The translations under genes were made by a program, and so were the position numbers. Shown piece after piece: positions 33,582 to 46,490 of a stretch of 64,000 nt of DNA. This DNA is from Lepus europaeus (Eukaryota > Chordata > Mammalia > Lagomorpha > Leporidae): the NCBI RefSeq assembly GCF_033115175.1, contig NC_084850.1, positions 496,001 through 560,000 on the forward strand. The letters are read 5' to 3'. Position 1 is the stretch's first letter. The number at the start of each line of letters is the position of its first letter. The notes under the pieces are model-generated. The model was not told where the DNA came from. It did no database searches and was given only the letters and a program-made list of their open reading frames with translations.

Positions 33582-33896
33582 GGGCCAGCGCCGTGGTGTA
33601 GCCGCTAAACCACTGCCTGCCACACCAACATCCACACAAGCTCCGGTTCAAGTCCTGGCTGCTCCGTTCCCACCCAGCTCCCTCCTGATGGCTTGGGAAA
33701 GCAGCAGCAGGTGTTTCCCAAGGGTTTGGGTCCCTGCCACACACGTGGGAGGCCCAGAGGAAACTCCTGGCTCCTGGCTTTGTTGCAGCCATCAGCGGAG
33801 TGAGCCAGAGGACAGGGGACCTCTCTCCCGCTCGCTCTCCCCCCCTCCCTCCTTGTCTCTCACTCTAACTCTGCCTTTCAGGTAAATAATCTTTTT
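33582..33896 (+). mobile_element. CSINE, sense
   Basis: Full-length copy in the L1. Confidence 0.9.
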
Positions 33897-34010
33897 TAAA
33901 GATTTATTTAGGGAGAGAGAGAGAGAAAAAAACCTCCCATCTGCTGGCTCACTGCTCAAATGGCCAAAACAGCCAGAGTTGGGCTGACTGCAGCTTCACC
34001 CGGGGCCCTA
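33897..34010 (-). mobile_element. CSINE fragment, antisense
   Basis: Tail and part of body only (AAAGATTTATTTAGGGAGAG to GCCAGAGTTGGGCTGACTG). Confidence 0.8.
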
Positions 34011-34195
34011 TGGATAAATAGTATTAAAAAAAAAAAAGGAATGATAAGATGGAGATGCTAAGCACTGATTTGATCAGTGCTGTCTACATGTGCTGAAATA
34101 TCAGACTGCACCCCATGAAAATGTATAATGATTATATGTGAATCAGAAAGTGTATGAAACCATTGTGGAACACATGCACAAAATTAAAATTCTTT

Positions 34196-35453
34196 TTTAA
34201 GAAAGAATCTTATCAAACCCTCAGGCATGCTGGTGACTGTCACCGACTCGTCCTCTGAGACCATGAGGCCCTCCCTCGGCACCGTGTGCAGACAGCTACA
34301 GTCTGTGGGCTCGGGCAGGTGGACGGGCTGCCCCCAGCGAAGCACTACACACAGCGAGGTGCTCCACTGGGCTGCGGAGGGGAGCCGGGACCCATTGCTG
34401 AGGGTTGAAGGCAGCCTTGGCCCAGTTTCTGTGGTTTCTTGGGCTCCCTCCGGCTGTTCAGAGTGGGCAGATAGCTGGAGGCGCTCACTCACTGCCCCTC
34501 CTTTACAGGACCCCCACAGCGTGCTCAGACGTTGTAGATGTGGTAGGACCACCCCAGGCTGCTCTCCAGTTTCCCAGCGGTTTGTATCTCTCCTGGAAGA
34601 CGCAGACATGAGGGACGACATGGCAGGAGACAGGCAGGAGCAGCTGGCCGGCCATTGCTAGGGGACCCTGGCCCCAGAGCCAGGCCTAGCACAAAGCACT
34701 GGTTCTGAGCGAAGGTGCCCTGGGCTCAGACCGGAAGCTCAGAGAACACACCTGGGGCGGGGCTGCAGGTGGGACTTCCGTGTGGGAGCCAGGACGCCTC
34801 ACCCAGGCTTCAGGTTTCTCACCTGGAAGCCAGATTTCCGGAGGGGTCTTGTCAGTTCTGAGTCCGGGAGCACAGCCAAGACTCCCTGAAACAGGACTCC
34901 TGCAAGACAGGAGGAAGTCACAAAACAGCGTGGTCCCGGGGAGCAAGGCCCAACTCCGCCATCAGCAGCAGAAAGACGAGCTCCCAGAGGATGCTGGGAC
35001 TGGACTTCCCAGGCCCCGGCTCTGCTATCCTGACGCTAGGGACCCTGGGGAAAGAACTCTCGAACCCGTGAAGGCAGCAACCTCACTCAAGCAGCTGATG
35101 AGCACGTGCCCGGGAGCAGCCCGGCAGTGAGCAAAGAGAGAGCTGGCTGAGGTGCGGTTTGCAGGGACAGAAGCTTCAAGATGCTCTTGGGGAGGTGCGA
35201 CGAGGTTAGTTTCCCGAGGGCTAAAGCCTGCCGCGTCTTTGTGAATGGGGTGGATTCAGCCTGGGTCATGTTGTCCTAGCCACGTCTCCAAGAAGCGCCT
35301 GCTGCGGGGATCTTAATTATAAATAATGAGCAGCATGGCTGGGAGCTTCAACCAAGTGCTGCTTAAGCTGGCGAAAACGTGCTTGCTGTGAAGTTCGGCA
35401 GAACTAGTGAGAGTTGCAAACCTCGGCAAGCGAAGCAGGAGAAAAGAGTTTAG
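34196..35453. other. Intergenic unique sequence
   Basis: 1.26 kb with no recognised gene or SINE. Opposed open frames at about 34184-34661 look like chance. Confidence 0.5.
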
Positions 35454-35708
35454 GGGGCAGTCCCTGCTCCCCTCCTGACTCCCAGCTCCGTGCTGATGTG
35501 CGCCCTGGGAGGCGGCAGTGAGGGCTGGCGTTTGGGGCCCCTGCCACCCACGGGGGAGACTTGATGGAGTCTTCAACAGCCTGGCCCAGATCCTGCCGCT
35601 ATGGGCAAATGGAAGATCTCTGTCTCCAGTGCTCCCACGCATGCTCACTCGCTCGCTCGCTCACTCTCTCTCCTGTCTGCCTTTCCAAGAAAATAAATAA
35701 ATAATTGT
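35454..35708 (+). mobile_element. Old CSINE, sense, incomplete
   Basis: Lacks the head; has GATGTGCGCCCTGGGAGGCG and an AAATAAATAAA tail. Confidence 0.75.
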
Positions 35709-35870
35709 TTAAGATAATGGATGTTGTGAATGACTTTATGACAACACATTTGAAAATACACTTGAAATGAACAAATTGCTAGAAAAACAAATTGCCACTA
35801 ATTCTAATTTTTCATGCATCCCTTCAGAGAATTAAGAAAGGGGATACAGTCCTGTCACAAAGCAAACAGT

Positions 35871-36200
35871 GGGCCGGCGCTGTTGCATAGCGCGTAAACT
35901 GCCACCTGCAGTGCCGGCATCCCATATGGGAGCCGGTTCGAGTCCTGGCTTCTCCAATTCCAGTCCAGCTCCCTGCTGTGGCCTGGGAAAGCAGCAGAGC
36001 ATGGCCCAAGAGCTTGGACCCCTGCACCCCCGTGGGAGGCCCCAAGTAGGCTCCTGCCTCCTGACTTTGGCCTGGCCCAGCCCCAACCATTGTGGCCATT
36101 TGGGGAGTGAACCAGCAGATGGAAGATCTCTCTCTCCTTCTCTCCCTCTCTCTCTCTGTAACTCTGCCTTTCAAATAAATAAATAAATATTAAATAAAAG
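35871..36200 (+). mobile_element. CSINE, sense
   Basis: Full-length, head GGGCCGGCGCTGTTGCATAG. Confidence 0.92.
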
Positions 36201-36331
36201 AAAAAGCATCCATTCCTGATGAAAATGACAATTTAAGAATTGCTCCTCAGTATTTTGACCAAGACAGATTGTAGTATCTGCGCTTTTCAGCTAAAAACAG
36301 AGTTTAGAGGCCTAGGAATAAAATGCACTTT

Positions 36332-36663
36332 TTAAAAAAGATTTATATATTTGAAAGTTAGAGTTACAGAGAGAGAAGGAGAAGGCGGGGGGGGGCCTTC
36401 TATCTGTTGATTCACTCCCCAAATTGGCCGCAATGGCTGGAGCTGAGCTGATCCGAAGCCAGGATCCAGGAGCTTCTTCTGAGTCTCTCACGCAGGTGCA
36501 GGGGCCCAAGCACTTGGGCCATCTTCTACTGCTTTCCCAGGCCATAGCAGAGAGCTGGATCAGTGGATCAGAAAAGGAGCAGCCGGGACTAGAACCAGCA
36601 CCCGTAAGGGATGCTGGCACTGTAGGCAGCGGCTTTACCTGCTACACCACAGTGCTGGCCCCA
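36332..36663 (-). mobile_element. CSINE, antisense
   Basis: Flanked by AAAATGCAC and AAAATGAAC. Confidence 0.9.
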
Positions 36664-36782
36664 AAATGAACTTTCTTAGCAAACGATCTATGAGAATAGA
36701 TACAACATTATATTTGTAAAAAGTTGAAAGCTTTCTCTTAAGAGCACAAATAAGAAAAATATAGTTACTATTTTCACCACTT

Positions 36783-36813
36783 TTTTAAAGCTTTATTTAT
36801 CTGAAAGACAGAA

Positions 36814-36856
<43 letters not shown>

Positions 36857-37074
36857 ATCTTCTATCCGCTGGTTCACAATGGCCACGGCTGGGCCCGTCT
36901 GAAGCCAGGAGCTTCCTCCGGGTCTCCCTCATGGGTGCAGGGGCCCAAGGACTTGGGTCATCGTTTGCCACTTTTCTAGATGTGGTGCATTAGCAGGGAG
37001 CTGGATCGGAAGTGGAGCAGCTGGGATTCAAACAGCCAGCAGCTTAACCTGTGTGTGCACCGTGACAGGCCCAC
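36783..37074 (-). mobile_element. CSINE, antisense
   Basis: Tail holds (TG)n followed by (AG)n at about 36812-36855. Confidence 0.88.
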
Positions 37075-37167
37075 CACTTTACTTTTGATGTCTGTTGTAA
37101 AATGTCAAAGAATCTAAACATACATCACTACAGTTGCTAAGAGAGTTTGGCAAGGTTGCTGGATGCA

Positions 37168-37494
37168 TGGGTTGACGTTGTGGTGTAGTGGGTAAAGTGG
37201 CTGCTTGCGGCACCAGCATCCCATATGGACACAGGTTTGAGTCCTGGCTATTCCACTTCTGATTCAGCTCCCTGCTATGCACCTGGGAGAGCAGCAGAAA
37301 ATGACCCAAGTGCTTGGACTCCTGGACCCGTATGGAAGACCTGGATGGAGGTCCAGACACTTGGCTTTGGACTGGCCCAGTCTTGGCCATTGTGGCCATC
37401 TGGAGAGTGAACCACTGGATGGAAGATCTCTGTCTCTACCTCTCTCTCTCCCTCTGTGACTCTGCCTTTCAAATAAATAAATATTTTTAAAAGA
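37168..37494 (+). mobile_element. CSINE, sense
   Basis: Moderately diverged full-length copy. Confidence 0.9.
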
Positions 37495-37495
37495 T

Positions 37496-37851
37496 TGCTG
37501 GGTACAAAAATCAATACATAAAAATCATTTGATGGAATAGTATGAACATCCCTCAAAAAATTAAAAATAAAACTACCGTGTAATCCGGCTCCTACTCCTG
37601 GATGTATAGACAGATATCCAAGGGCAAAGAAACCAGTCTGTCGCTGAGACGTCCGCACCCCCCTGTTTATTACTATGCACAATAGCCATGATGTGGAATC
37701 AGCCTGCATGTCCACCCGCTGATGAATGGATGAAGCAAACGTGATACATACACGTAGTGGAATACCTACTCTTCATTTGCAGCCACATGGATGGAGCTGG
37801 AGGTCATCATGTGACTCTCACTTGTGCAGGAATCTAATGAGGTTGATATTG
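37496..37851 (+). mobile_element. L1 3'-end fragment, sense
   Basis: CAAAAAATTAAAAATAAAAC, then ACAATAGCCATGATGTGG and GCTGATGAATGGATGAAGC, standard L1 3' text. Confidence 0.85.
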
Positions 37852-38160
37852 GGGGCAGGGGTTGTGCACAACAGGCTAAGTAGCTGCTTGGGATACCTAC
37901 ATCCCATACGGGAGTTCTGGTTCGAGTCCTGGCTACTCCATGTTCAATCTGGTGCTCTGTTATTGCGCTTGGGAGACAGCAGGTGATGGCTCAAGGACTT
38001 GAGTCCAGAAACCAAGTGGAGTTCCTGGCTACTGGCTTTGACCTGGTCCAGTCCTAGCTGTTGCAGGCATTTGGGGAGTGAATGAGTGGATGGAAGATCT
38101 ATTTGTCTCTGTCTCTCTGTCTCTCTCTGCCTTTCAAGTAAATAAAAATAAATTTTAAAT
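37852..38160 (+). mobile_element. CSINE, sense
   Basis: Diverged copy ending the L1 fragment. Confidence 0.85.
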
Positions 38161-38189
38161 AAGACACAGACTTTAATAAGAAGGAAAAG

Positions 38190-38479
38190 TGTTTCTTTAT
38201 TTAAAAGAAAGCCAGAGTTAGAGAGATCTTTCATCCACTGATTCATTCTCCAGATGGTTGCCACAGCCAGAGATGGGCCAGGCCGAAGCCAGGAGCTTCT
38301 TCCAGGTCTCACACCTGGGTGGCAGGGACCCAAGTCCTTGGGCCATCTTCTGCTGCTTTCTCAGGCACGTTAATAGGCAGTGGGATTGGAAGTGGAGAAG
38401 CTGGTTCTCAAACTGGTGCCCACATGGAATGCTGGCATCACAGACAGCAGCTTTACTCACCACGCCACAGCACCAGCCC
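38190..38479 (-). mobile_element. CSINE, antisense
   Basis: Diverged; head CCACGCCACAGCACCAGCCC. Confidence 0.88.
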
Positions 38480-38676
38480 TGGGAAAAATTCTTCTTAAGG
38501 AAGACCATGTAGATCCATCTCCAGATATGGAGTTGTCTCCTAGAGCTACAGCAGTGAGTGTGGTGTGGTGTGGACACAGGGATAGACAGACAGACCAATG
38601 TGACTGAACTGAGGGCCCAGAAGTAGCTCCTTGCTTATGTTGCCTCTTGATACATGGAAATAAAAATGAAACTGTA

Positions 38677-38990
38677 GGGGTCAGTGTAGTAGGCTGAGCC
38701 TCTGCCTGCAGTGCCAGCATCCCATGTGGGCGCCTGTTTGCGTCCTGGCTGCTCATCTTCCGATCCAGCTCTTCTGCTGTGGCCTGGGAAAGCAGTGGAA
38801 GATGGCCCAAGGCCTTGGGCCCCTGCACCTGCGTGGGAGACCCGGAGGAAGCTCCTGGCTCCTGGCTTTGGATCAGCCCAGCTCCAGCCACTGCAGCCAT
38901 TTGGGGAGTGAGCCAGGGGATGGAAGACCTCTCTCTCTCTCTCTCTCTCTTTATCTGTAACTCTGACTTTCAAATAAATAAATCTTAAAA
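38677..38990 (+). mobile_element. CSINE, sense
   Basis: Head slightly shortened (GGGGTCAGTGTAGTAGGC). Confidence 0.9.
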
Positions 38991-40547
38991 AGTAAAAGTA
39001 TCCAACGTGGTCCATTTTGGCCTATATACCCATAAAATCACCACAATCCAGGGAGTGAGCAAAGCCATTGCCCCCAGAAACCTCCTTCTGTCCCTCTGTG
39101 CATCCTTCCCAGCCGCTCTCCTATGCCCCCAGCTAGGGCTGTCTCTGTAGGTGAGCTTGCCTGCCTCATGGCTGCCGAGTGGGGTTCCACTGCTTGGTTC
39201 TCCTTCACCCTCTGTGCATTTTGGGGAGGGTGCAGGTCACCCATCACCCCACTCAGAGTGGCCAAAGCAGGTCTATCCTTTTTTTTAAACACTAATTTTT
39301 ATAAGGACTAATTAGGTTTCACTGGACTCAAACCACTTGTGATCAATTCTTATATGACATAACTTTTGTCATGAAGTTGAGGCTCAGCATATTTTACTAA
39401 GTGACCCAAGGATGGCCATGGCCTCCCCAGAATTCACAGAGAGCTTCATTGCAAGTAGAGATGGCAGATGGACCACCTACGGTTAATTCCACACCCTAGT
39501 AAGGCTCTCATGAAGCAACGTTTGGGAGAAAAAAATGATAGAAATCTACACGAAAGTGGACGGCAGAGGGCGAAACAAGATTTTGAGAGCTGGACAAACA
39601 GTGCAGCTCAGTGCGGAGGGGGCTGACAGGAAGGGGTCTCTGACAGCTGCTCCGTGAGCACCTGCCACTAGCAGTGTGCCAGGCCCAGGCAACCCTCTCG
39701 GTCTCTGTGCCACTGGGTGACTGTGCCCCCTCCATCGCCCACTGGGAACTTATTCTCAGGAGAAGGCGACACAAGGCAGCACTGGCCGCTGGGGTGCCAG
39801 GTGCCGTTGGGGAAAGGGAAACTCTGCCCAGAACAGGTGACGCTGCAAATCCCGTTCTCTTCTGGGTCCCACCGCTGTGCAGCCCGAGCCCCGTCCTGCA
39901 GGCAGGGTGTTGGAAGTGCCTTCTCTGGGGAATCTAGAAGATTCACTGACGGATTCCCCCAAGCAAGCAGCCAGGCCAACTGTGCGTGCAGTGGACTCCG
40001 CCAGAGCTGCACGAACGGCCTGGAGCTTCCTGTGGCTTTCCCAGCAGGCCACCGTGGGCTCCAGGTTCACGGCACTTCAGAGCCCTGAGGACAAAGGGAG
40101 GCTTCACCAAGCTTCCCCAGGGAGTTCAGGATAAAGCCATTTTGCATTCTGGTTTCAAATGAGAGGGCCCACAGGTGCAGCCACAACAGGAGACACAGGC
40201 AAGACCCAGGAACAAACCAGGTGTATGACGCTCGCAGGTACGAGGGAGGCTTGAAGCACAGGGACATGCTCCAGGGTGGAGCCAGAGGACGGGAGTGAAG
40301 GGGAGGAGGAGCACCGGCCTTCACTGGGGTTCCCAAGGAAGAGCGAGGCTGGGGAGGGCGCGCAGTTGGAAGACTTTCAGAAAGCTTCGGGCTGTCCAGC
40401 AGTCCCCAGCTGCCTGGCACCTGGCCCTCCGATGATAAAAGCAGAACATTGCCTCCTGGGCCCTGCGGGGCAGCCACGAGGTCTGTCTACAAACTGGGAT
40501 TTTTGCACATCACAGGCCTGCTCCTCACTGTCTCTAAGAATTGCCTA
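38991..40547. other. Intergenic unique sequence
   Basis: 1.56 kb free of CSINEs. GC-rich 39600-40450 with overlapping open frames on both strands; no product recognised. Confidence 0.5.
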
Positions 40548-40892
40548 GCTTGTGGCCAGTGTTATGCAGTGGGTAAAGTTGCCCACCTGTGATGCTGGCA
40601 TCCAATATGGGTGCCAGTTCACATCTGGGCTGCTCCACTTCTTACTCACTTCTTACCCTACTATGGCCTGGGAAAGCAGTAGAAGATGGTCCAAGTGCTT
40701 GGGCCCCTGCACCCATGTGGGAGACCTGGAGGAAGCTCCTGGCTCCCACCTTCGGATTGCTCCAGCTCCGGCCATTGCGGCCATTTGGGGAGTGAACCAG
40801 CAGATGGAAGACCTTTCCCTCTGTCTCTCTCTCTCTCTCTCTGTCTGTAACTCTATGTCTTAAATAAATAAATAGCATCTTTTTTTTTTTAA
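40548..40892 (+). mobile_element. CSINE, sense
   Basis: Full-length; inserted next to the transposon relic that follows. Confidence 0.9.
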
Positions 40893-40896
40893 AAAA

Positions 40897-41010
40897 AAGT
40901 ATGTGGAAAGTTGGGTTAAAAGATAAGTTTATTTTGGGACAAAAATTTTTGAAGCCCATAGATATGTTTTTCATTATATTCATTTTCCATGAACTGTTTG
41001 AACATTTCAC
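40897..41010. mobile_element. Palindromic transposon relic
   Basis: AAGATAAGTTTATTTTGGGA core, ends CATTTTCCATGAACTGTTTG. Confidence 0.7.
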
Positions 41011-42470
41011 ATGCAGAACACAATGCAAAATGCAATGCAATGGCAGCCCCTAGTACAAGGAGCTAAAGGAGCAATTCTTTCCAAAAGGCGGAGGAAAGCT
41101 ATCTCTGGCCTAGAATTCTATGTGTAGCCAAATTATCACTGGTATCAACAGGCAGAACAGACACCTTGTTGGGCAGGCAAGTTTTCTCAGCAAGACAAAG
41201 ACGAGGGCTACCGTGATACAAGCCCCACCAGAGGAGAGCCCAGAAGGGTTTTTCTGGAGGGGAGGGGTTTATCTGGGTGGGAAAAGCCTGACGCAATAGA
41301 CAGACAAGTCTGCACCGGGCCCTATCAGATGTACCACCTGGGACCTCTGCTTCCCAGGAGTCACCTGCGACCTTGCCACTGGCTTTCCCAGAAGGGGATT
41401 CTCAGGGAAGCCGAGGGCAGCTCAGCCCCTGAACTCTGTCCTCCTTCCTTCTCCTGGAGCCTGGACCCTAAGAGTGCTGGGACTGCCCGATCTTTCCAGG
41501 CTCTGCTTCTCTCCCCTGCGAGTCTGCCAGGTGAGCCCTCCTGTGCTTGTCAGCCTCCCCGGAACCATCATTGCCGACTCTGCAGCTCGAACAATGCGGA
41601 AACGTGTGCTTTTGTTCTCCACTGTGATAACAAAGCCTGCAGCAGCACAGCTCTGTTTGCGGAAGGCATCGAGTGACGGCAGCGGCCAGGGCCAGGGCCA
41701 GGGCATTTGCCTCATCGCTTTTTATCATTTTCTCATCGGGACTGGAAAGTATGTATTCTCTGGAGTGTACGCTGCTTGCTACAGAGTTAGAAAAGCGAAG
41801 TCATGCATTATAGATGGCTGTATTTCTGCCCATTTCTTCTTCACTTTTTTCCTGTAAATTGTGCTTTCTCTATTTGAACGAAGGACTGGTCAGTCCATAA
41901 AGTCTCGTTACAGCTATGGGAAAGTGGTCATCTTCCTGTCACATGCTAATATTGCTTTTTCCACTCATTTACATTCCCTCCCCCAAACCAAAGGAGGCTG
42001 CTTGCCCATGGGGTGTAAGTAGGCCAAGGAGGAGTCCTCCGTAACCAGTCTGTGTGCAGCATGAAGGGTGAATACAGAGGACACAGAAATAATAATCCCA
42101 AGAGACGTCTAAGACGGCGGGGAAGAGCTGGGAGATGGTTGAAGTGGGCCGACTTTCTTATCTTTCAGGAAACCCGCATGTATCAATAGAGATTGCCTAC
42201 GGTTGATTAGTCAAATAATAAAGGCTTCAATTGCTATTTAAAGGTATAAATAAAATCACTGGGTGGTGTAAAAGCAAAAGTGCTGGCACAGAGGGTGGGG
42301 AGGGCGCATATGAGGAGCTTCGGGGTTGTACTCCATGCTAAGAACAAGCAAAAGGCCATACTAACAGAAAACCAACAGCTCGTTTCAGACTCACAAGAGA
42401 AGCGAAGTTGAGGGCAAACCACCGCCTCACTGTTCTCCACCATGAAAGGCAGGAGCTCCACCAGGTTCTC
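41011..42470. other. Intergenic unique sequence, no CSINE
   Basis: About 1.5 kb without recognisable repeats. No gene seen. Part of it (about 41580-42060) has the look of slowly changing non-coding DNA, but I cannot test this. Confidence 0.4.
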
Positions 42471-42608
42471 ACAGTGAATATGACAGAGGCTCATGGGAAA
42501 ACGGAAGTAAAAGACAAGTTTACTTTGATGCAGGAAAATGTTTAAATCCAAGTGCGGTTTTTTCATGAGAGGCATTTTTCTGTGAACTTTTTGAAGACCC
42601 CTCACATC
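42471..42608. mobile_element. Palindromic transposon relic
   Basis: Degenerate copy: AAGACAAGTTTACTTTGATG then GGTTTTTTCATGAGAGGC and TGTGAACTTTTTGAAGACCC. Confidence 0.7.
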
Positions 42609-42862
42609 AGAGAAGAAAAAGCCCCCCATCTCCTGGCAAGGTGGGGGAAAGAACCATTTTGAAATACTGAGATCTGGCTCCTCAGAAGCAGTGCAGGCAA
42701 GAAGAGAGGGCAGTGACATATTCAAAGCAGTGAGAGAGAAATGATCATAAATGATGAAGAGTGAATGGGAAATAAAGACTTTTCAGACAAACAGGTCTTG
42801 TGGGAATTTGTTGCCTTGTAAGAAATGTTAACAGAAATTTTTTTTTAAAAGATTTATTTATT

Positions 42863-43196
42863 GGGGCCGGTGTTGTGGCGTAGTGGGTAAAGCCACCGCC
42901 TGCAGTGCCAGCATCCCATATGGGTGCCGGTTCAAGTCCCAGCTGCTCTACTTCCGATCTAGCTCTCCGCTATGGCCTGGGAAAGCAGTGGAGGATGGTC
43001 TAAGTCCTTGGGCCCCTGCACCCACGTGGGAGACCTGGAAGAAGCTCCCTGCTCCTGGCTTCAGATCAGCTCAGCTCCAGCCGTTGCGGCCAACTGGGGA
43101 GTGAACCAGCGAATGGAAGACCTTTTTCTTTCTCCCTTTCACTGTCTGTAATTCCACCTCTCAAATAAATAAATAATCTTTAAAAAAATAATTAAA
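42863..43196 (+). mobile_element. CSINE, sense
   Basis: Sits directly behind a short AAAGATTTATTTATT piece from another copy. Confidence 0.92.
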
Positions 43197-43216
43197 TCTT
43201 TTAAAAAAATATTGGA

Positions 43217-43556
43217 GAGGGGCCAGCGCAGTGGCATAGTAGGTTAATTCTCTGCCTGCGGTGCTGGCATCCCATATAGGCACAGTTCTAGTCTTGGCTG
43301 CTCCACTTCAGATCCAGCTCTCTGCTATGGCCTGGGACAGCAGCAGAAGATGGCCCAAGTGCTTGTGCCCCTGCACTCGCGTGGGAGACCCAGAAGAAGC
43401 TCTTGGCTCCTAGCTTTCGATTGTCCAGCCCTGGCCATTGCAGCTAATTGGGGAGTGAGCCAGCGGATGGAAGAGATATCTCTCTGACTTTCCCTTTCTC
43501 TCTCTCTCTAACTCTGCCTTTCAAATAAATAAATAAATAAATCTTTTTTTTTAAAA
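43217..43556 (+). mobile_element. CSINE, sense
   Basis: Second copy in tandem with the previous one. Confidence 0.9.
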
Positions 43557-43571
43557 AAAGTGGGCTATAAG

Positions 43572-43911
43572 CCTTTTTTATTTTATTTTATTTTGACAGG
43601 CAGAGTGGACAGTGAGAGAGAGACAGAGAGAAAGGTCTTCCTTGTGCCGTTGGTTCACTCTCTATTGGCCGCTGCGGCTGGCTCATTGCGCTGATCCGAA
43701 GGCAGGAGCCAGGTGCTTCTCCTGGTCTCCCATGGGGTGCAGGGCCCAAGGACTTGGGCCATCCTCCACCGCACTCCCAGGCCACAGCAGAGGGCTGGCC
43801 TGGAAGAGGGGCAACCGGGACAGAATCCGCCGCCCCGACCGGGACTAGAACCCGGTGTGCCGGCGCCGCAAGGCGGAGGATTAGCCTAGTGAGCCGCGGC
43901 GCGGGCCCGGG
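43572..43911 (-). mobile_element. CSINE, variant B, antisense
   Basis: Well-preserved variant B; TSD GGGCTATAAGCCTT / GGGCTGTAAGCCTT flanks it, with one mismatch. Confidence 0.92.
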
Positions 43912-44127
43912 CTGTAAGCCTTGACAGACACCGCCCAAAAGAATTCATACAGACGGCAGCCCAGCATAGGTCATCAGGGAAATGCAAAGTGAAACAATGA
44001 GCTATCACTACACAGCTACTAGAATGGCCCAAACCCAGAGCACTGACACCACCAAATGCTGGGGACGAGGTGGAGCATCGGGAACTCACGTTCATTGCTG
44101 GTGGGACTGTAAAATGGTAGTGGTGTT

Positions 44128-44167
<40 letters not shown>

Positions 44168-44560
44168 AAGCACATTCTTAGCACACACTCATCAATTGTG
44201 CTCCTTGGTGTTTACACAAAAACCTGTGCATGGTGTTTGCAGAGGCTTTCATCATAATTGCTAGGACTTGGAACTGACAGAAGGTGACCGGAGATGGTAC
44301 TCCCAGCCAATGGAATATTACTCGGTGTTGACAAGACATAAGCTATCAAGTCATGAAAAGACATGGAGGAAATGCAAGTAAAAGAAGCCAGCCTGAGAAA
44401 TCTTCTTGCTTTGTGATTCCAAATGTATATGGCATTGCAGAAAAGGCAGAGCTATGGTGACAGAAAAAGTTCACCAAGAGTGATCTGTCACTCAAACTGT
44501 GGACTGGGTGATAATGGTGTATCAGTGTAGGTTCACTGGCCAAATCAAAACTCCACTCTG
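43912..44560 (+). mobile_element. L1 3'-end fragment, sense
   Basis: GTCATCAGGGAAATGCAAAG, GCTGGTGGGACTGTAAAATGG and CAATGGAATATTACTCGG in consensus order, with an internal A-run at 44131-44165. Confidence 0.88.
44131..44165 (+). repeat. Poly(A) run
   Basis: About 35 A residues inside the L1 fragment. Confidence 0.9.
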
Positions 44561-44886
44561 GGGTGGGCGTTGTGGTGCAGCAGGTTAAAGCCCTGGCTTG
44601 AAGTGCCGGCATCCCATATGGGCACCGGTTCTAGTCCCGGCTGCTCCTCTTCTGATCCAGCTCTCTGCTATGGCCTGGGAATGCAGTAGAAGATGGCCCA
44701 AGTCCTTAGGCCCCTGCACCCGCCTGGGAGACCTGGAAGAACCTCCTGGCCCTGGCTTCGGAGCAGCTCGGCTCCGGCTGTTGCAGTCATCTGGGGAGTG
44801 AACCAGCGGATGGAAGACCTCTCTGTCTCTACCCCTCTCTGTAACTCTGTCTTTGAAATAAATAAAATAATAAATCTTAAAAAAAA
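44561..44886 (+). mobile_element. CSINE, sense
   Basis: Full-length; inserted at the L1 end, with ACTCTGG / CACACTCTGG around it. Confidence 0.92.
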
Positions 44887-45354
44887 AACACCACACTCTG
44901 GAGAGGGAGGCTATCCACTTGTGGGGCAATGAATCTAATAGTGCTTTAAACAATAAAGTTTTTTGTTTGTGTGTTTGTTTGTTTTAGAAAAATTCATTCC
45001 TCGCCTCTCCCTTACCCTGTAGGGCTAGTCTCCACTGCCTGCCTTTCCCAGGCTCCAGCCCCGCTGGTTCCTGGCTGGACTTGACCTTTATCTGGCCCAC
45101 CCACCCTGGCACACCTACACAGCTCATTCCCCCGTCACAGGCCTCAGTGCTACCCCTCAACCTCCCAGAAGTCCTAGCATCCAATGCTTTCAGTTTTCCT
45201 GGGAGTAGCTTAACTGAGGACCGCAGCTTCATGGAAGAAGGGAGAGACATACCAAATAGGAAGACAAAACAGGTCCTGACATTTCATAAATCAGGAAAGA
45301 AATAGTATGGAACACATTCGTAGAATAGAAAAATTTTTAAAGATTTATTTATTG
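44887..45354. other. Intergenic unique sequence
   Basis: Nothing recognised. Confidence 0.5.
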
Positions 45355-45655
45355 GGACTGGTGCTGTGGCACAACAGGTTAACACCCTGGCCTGAAGCGC
45401 CGAAATCCATATGGGCACCGGTTCAAGACCCAGCTGCTCCACTTTCAATCCAGCTCTCTGCTATGGCCTGGGAAAGCAGTAGAAGATGGCCCAAGTCCTT
45501 GGGCCCCTGTACCCATGTGGGAGACCCAGAAGAAGCTCCTGGCTCCTGGCTTCGGATCGGCGCAGCTCTGGCCATTGCAGCCATCTGGGGAGTGAACCAG
45601 CGGATGGGTAGACCCCCCCCCACTTCTCCTCTCTCTGTGTAACTCTGACTTTTCA
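45355..45655 (+). mobile_element. CSINE, sense
   Basis: Full-length except the tail, with a C-run at about 45611-45620. Confidence 0.9.
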
Positions 45656-45657
45656 AA

Positions 45658-45987
45658 TTTTTTAAAAAGAGATTTATTTATTTGTTTATTTGACAGGCAG
45701 AGTCACAGAGAGAGGTCGAGACAGAGAGGTCTTCCATTCACTGGTTCACTCCTCAAATGACCACAATGGCTGGACCTGGACCGATCCAAAGCCAGGAGCC
45801 TAGGGCTCTTTTGGGTCTCCCATGTGGGTGCAGGGGCCCAAGCACTTGGGTCATCTTCCACAGCTTTCTTAGGCCATAGCAGAGAGCTGGATTGGAAGAG
45901 GAGCAGCCGGGACTTGAACTGGCGCCCTTATGGGATGCCAGCACTGCAGGTAGTGGCTTAACCTACTATGACAGAGCATCAGCCCCA
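45658..45987 (-). mobile_element. CSINE, antisense
   Basis: Abuts the previous sense copy tail to tail. Confidence 0.9.
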
Positions 45988-46321
45988 GAATAGAACAACA
46001 AAAATGGAAAAGAAAACAGTCATACAGTTAGAATTTCAAACTTACTTTTTAAATAACTTCAGTTAAAAAAAAATCAAAGAATTGCAGAATATCTAGAGGA
46101 CAGTGCCAAGCTGGAATACGAAGAAACCAGACGATAAATTAATTCCAAAACTGCTTCTTAGAGATCACAGAAACAGAACAAAAAAGATGAAGCAGTACCC
46201 AAACCTAGCAAGGGGGGACACAGAAGAAAACATAAGTAAGAATCAAAACTGGGAAATAACAGCAGAGGCCAACGACATCTCTTCTCTTCCAAGGCCTCAT
46301 TCCAAAGTGTTCAAGTCACCA
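45988..46321. other. Intergenic unique sequence
   Basis: A-rich; nothing recognised. Confidence 0.5.
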
Positions 46322-46490
46322 CTGCTCTGCTTCCTACACAGCTTGGGTCCCTGCCACTGACATGGTTGCTGGCTCCTGGCTCCAGCCCGGCCAGGCCTGG
46401 TTGTTGCAGGCATTTGGAGAGTCAATCAGTAGAGGGAAGATCTTTGTCTCTCTGCCTTTGAAATAAACAAAACAAAACAAAACAACAGTT
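46322..46490 (+). mobile_element. CSINE fragment, sense
   Basis: 3' half only, ending AAATAAACAAAAC. Confidence 0.75.

Larger units (their letters stand above)
33318..34195 (+). mobile_element. L1 3'-end fragment, sense, split
   Basis: ATGTTGAGTGAAATAAGCCA at left; after the SINEs, TGATTTGATCAGTGCTGTCT and CCATGAAAATGTATAATGAT at right, both L1 3' end. Confidence 0.8.

Noticed and set aside
34184-34661. Opposed 144-145 codon frames
   Set aside because: Overlap each other on both strands with no recognisable product.
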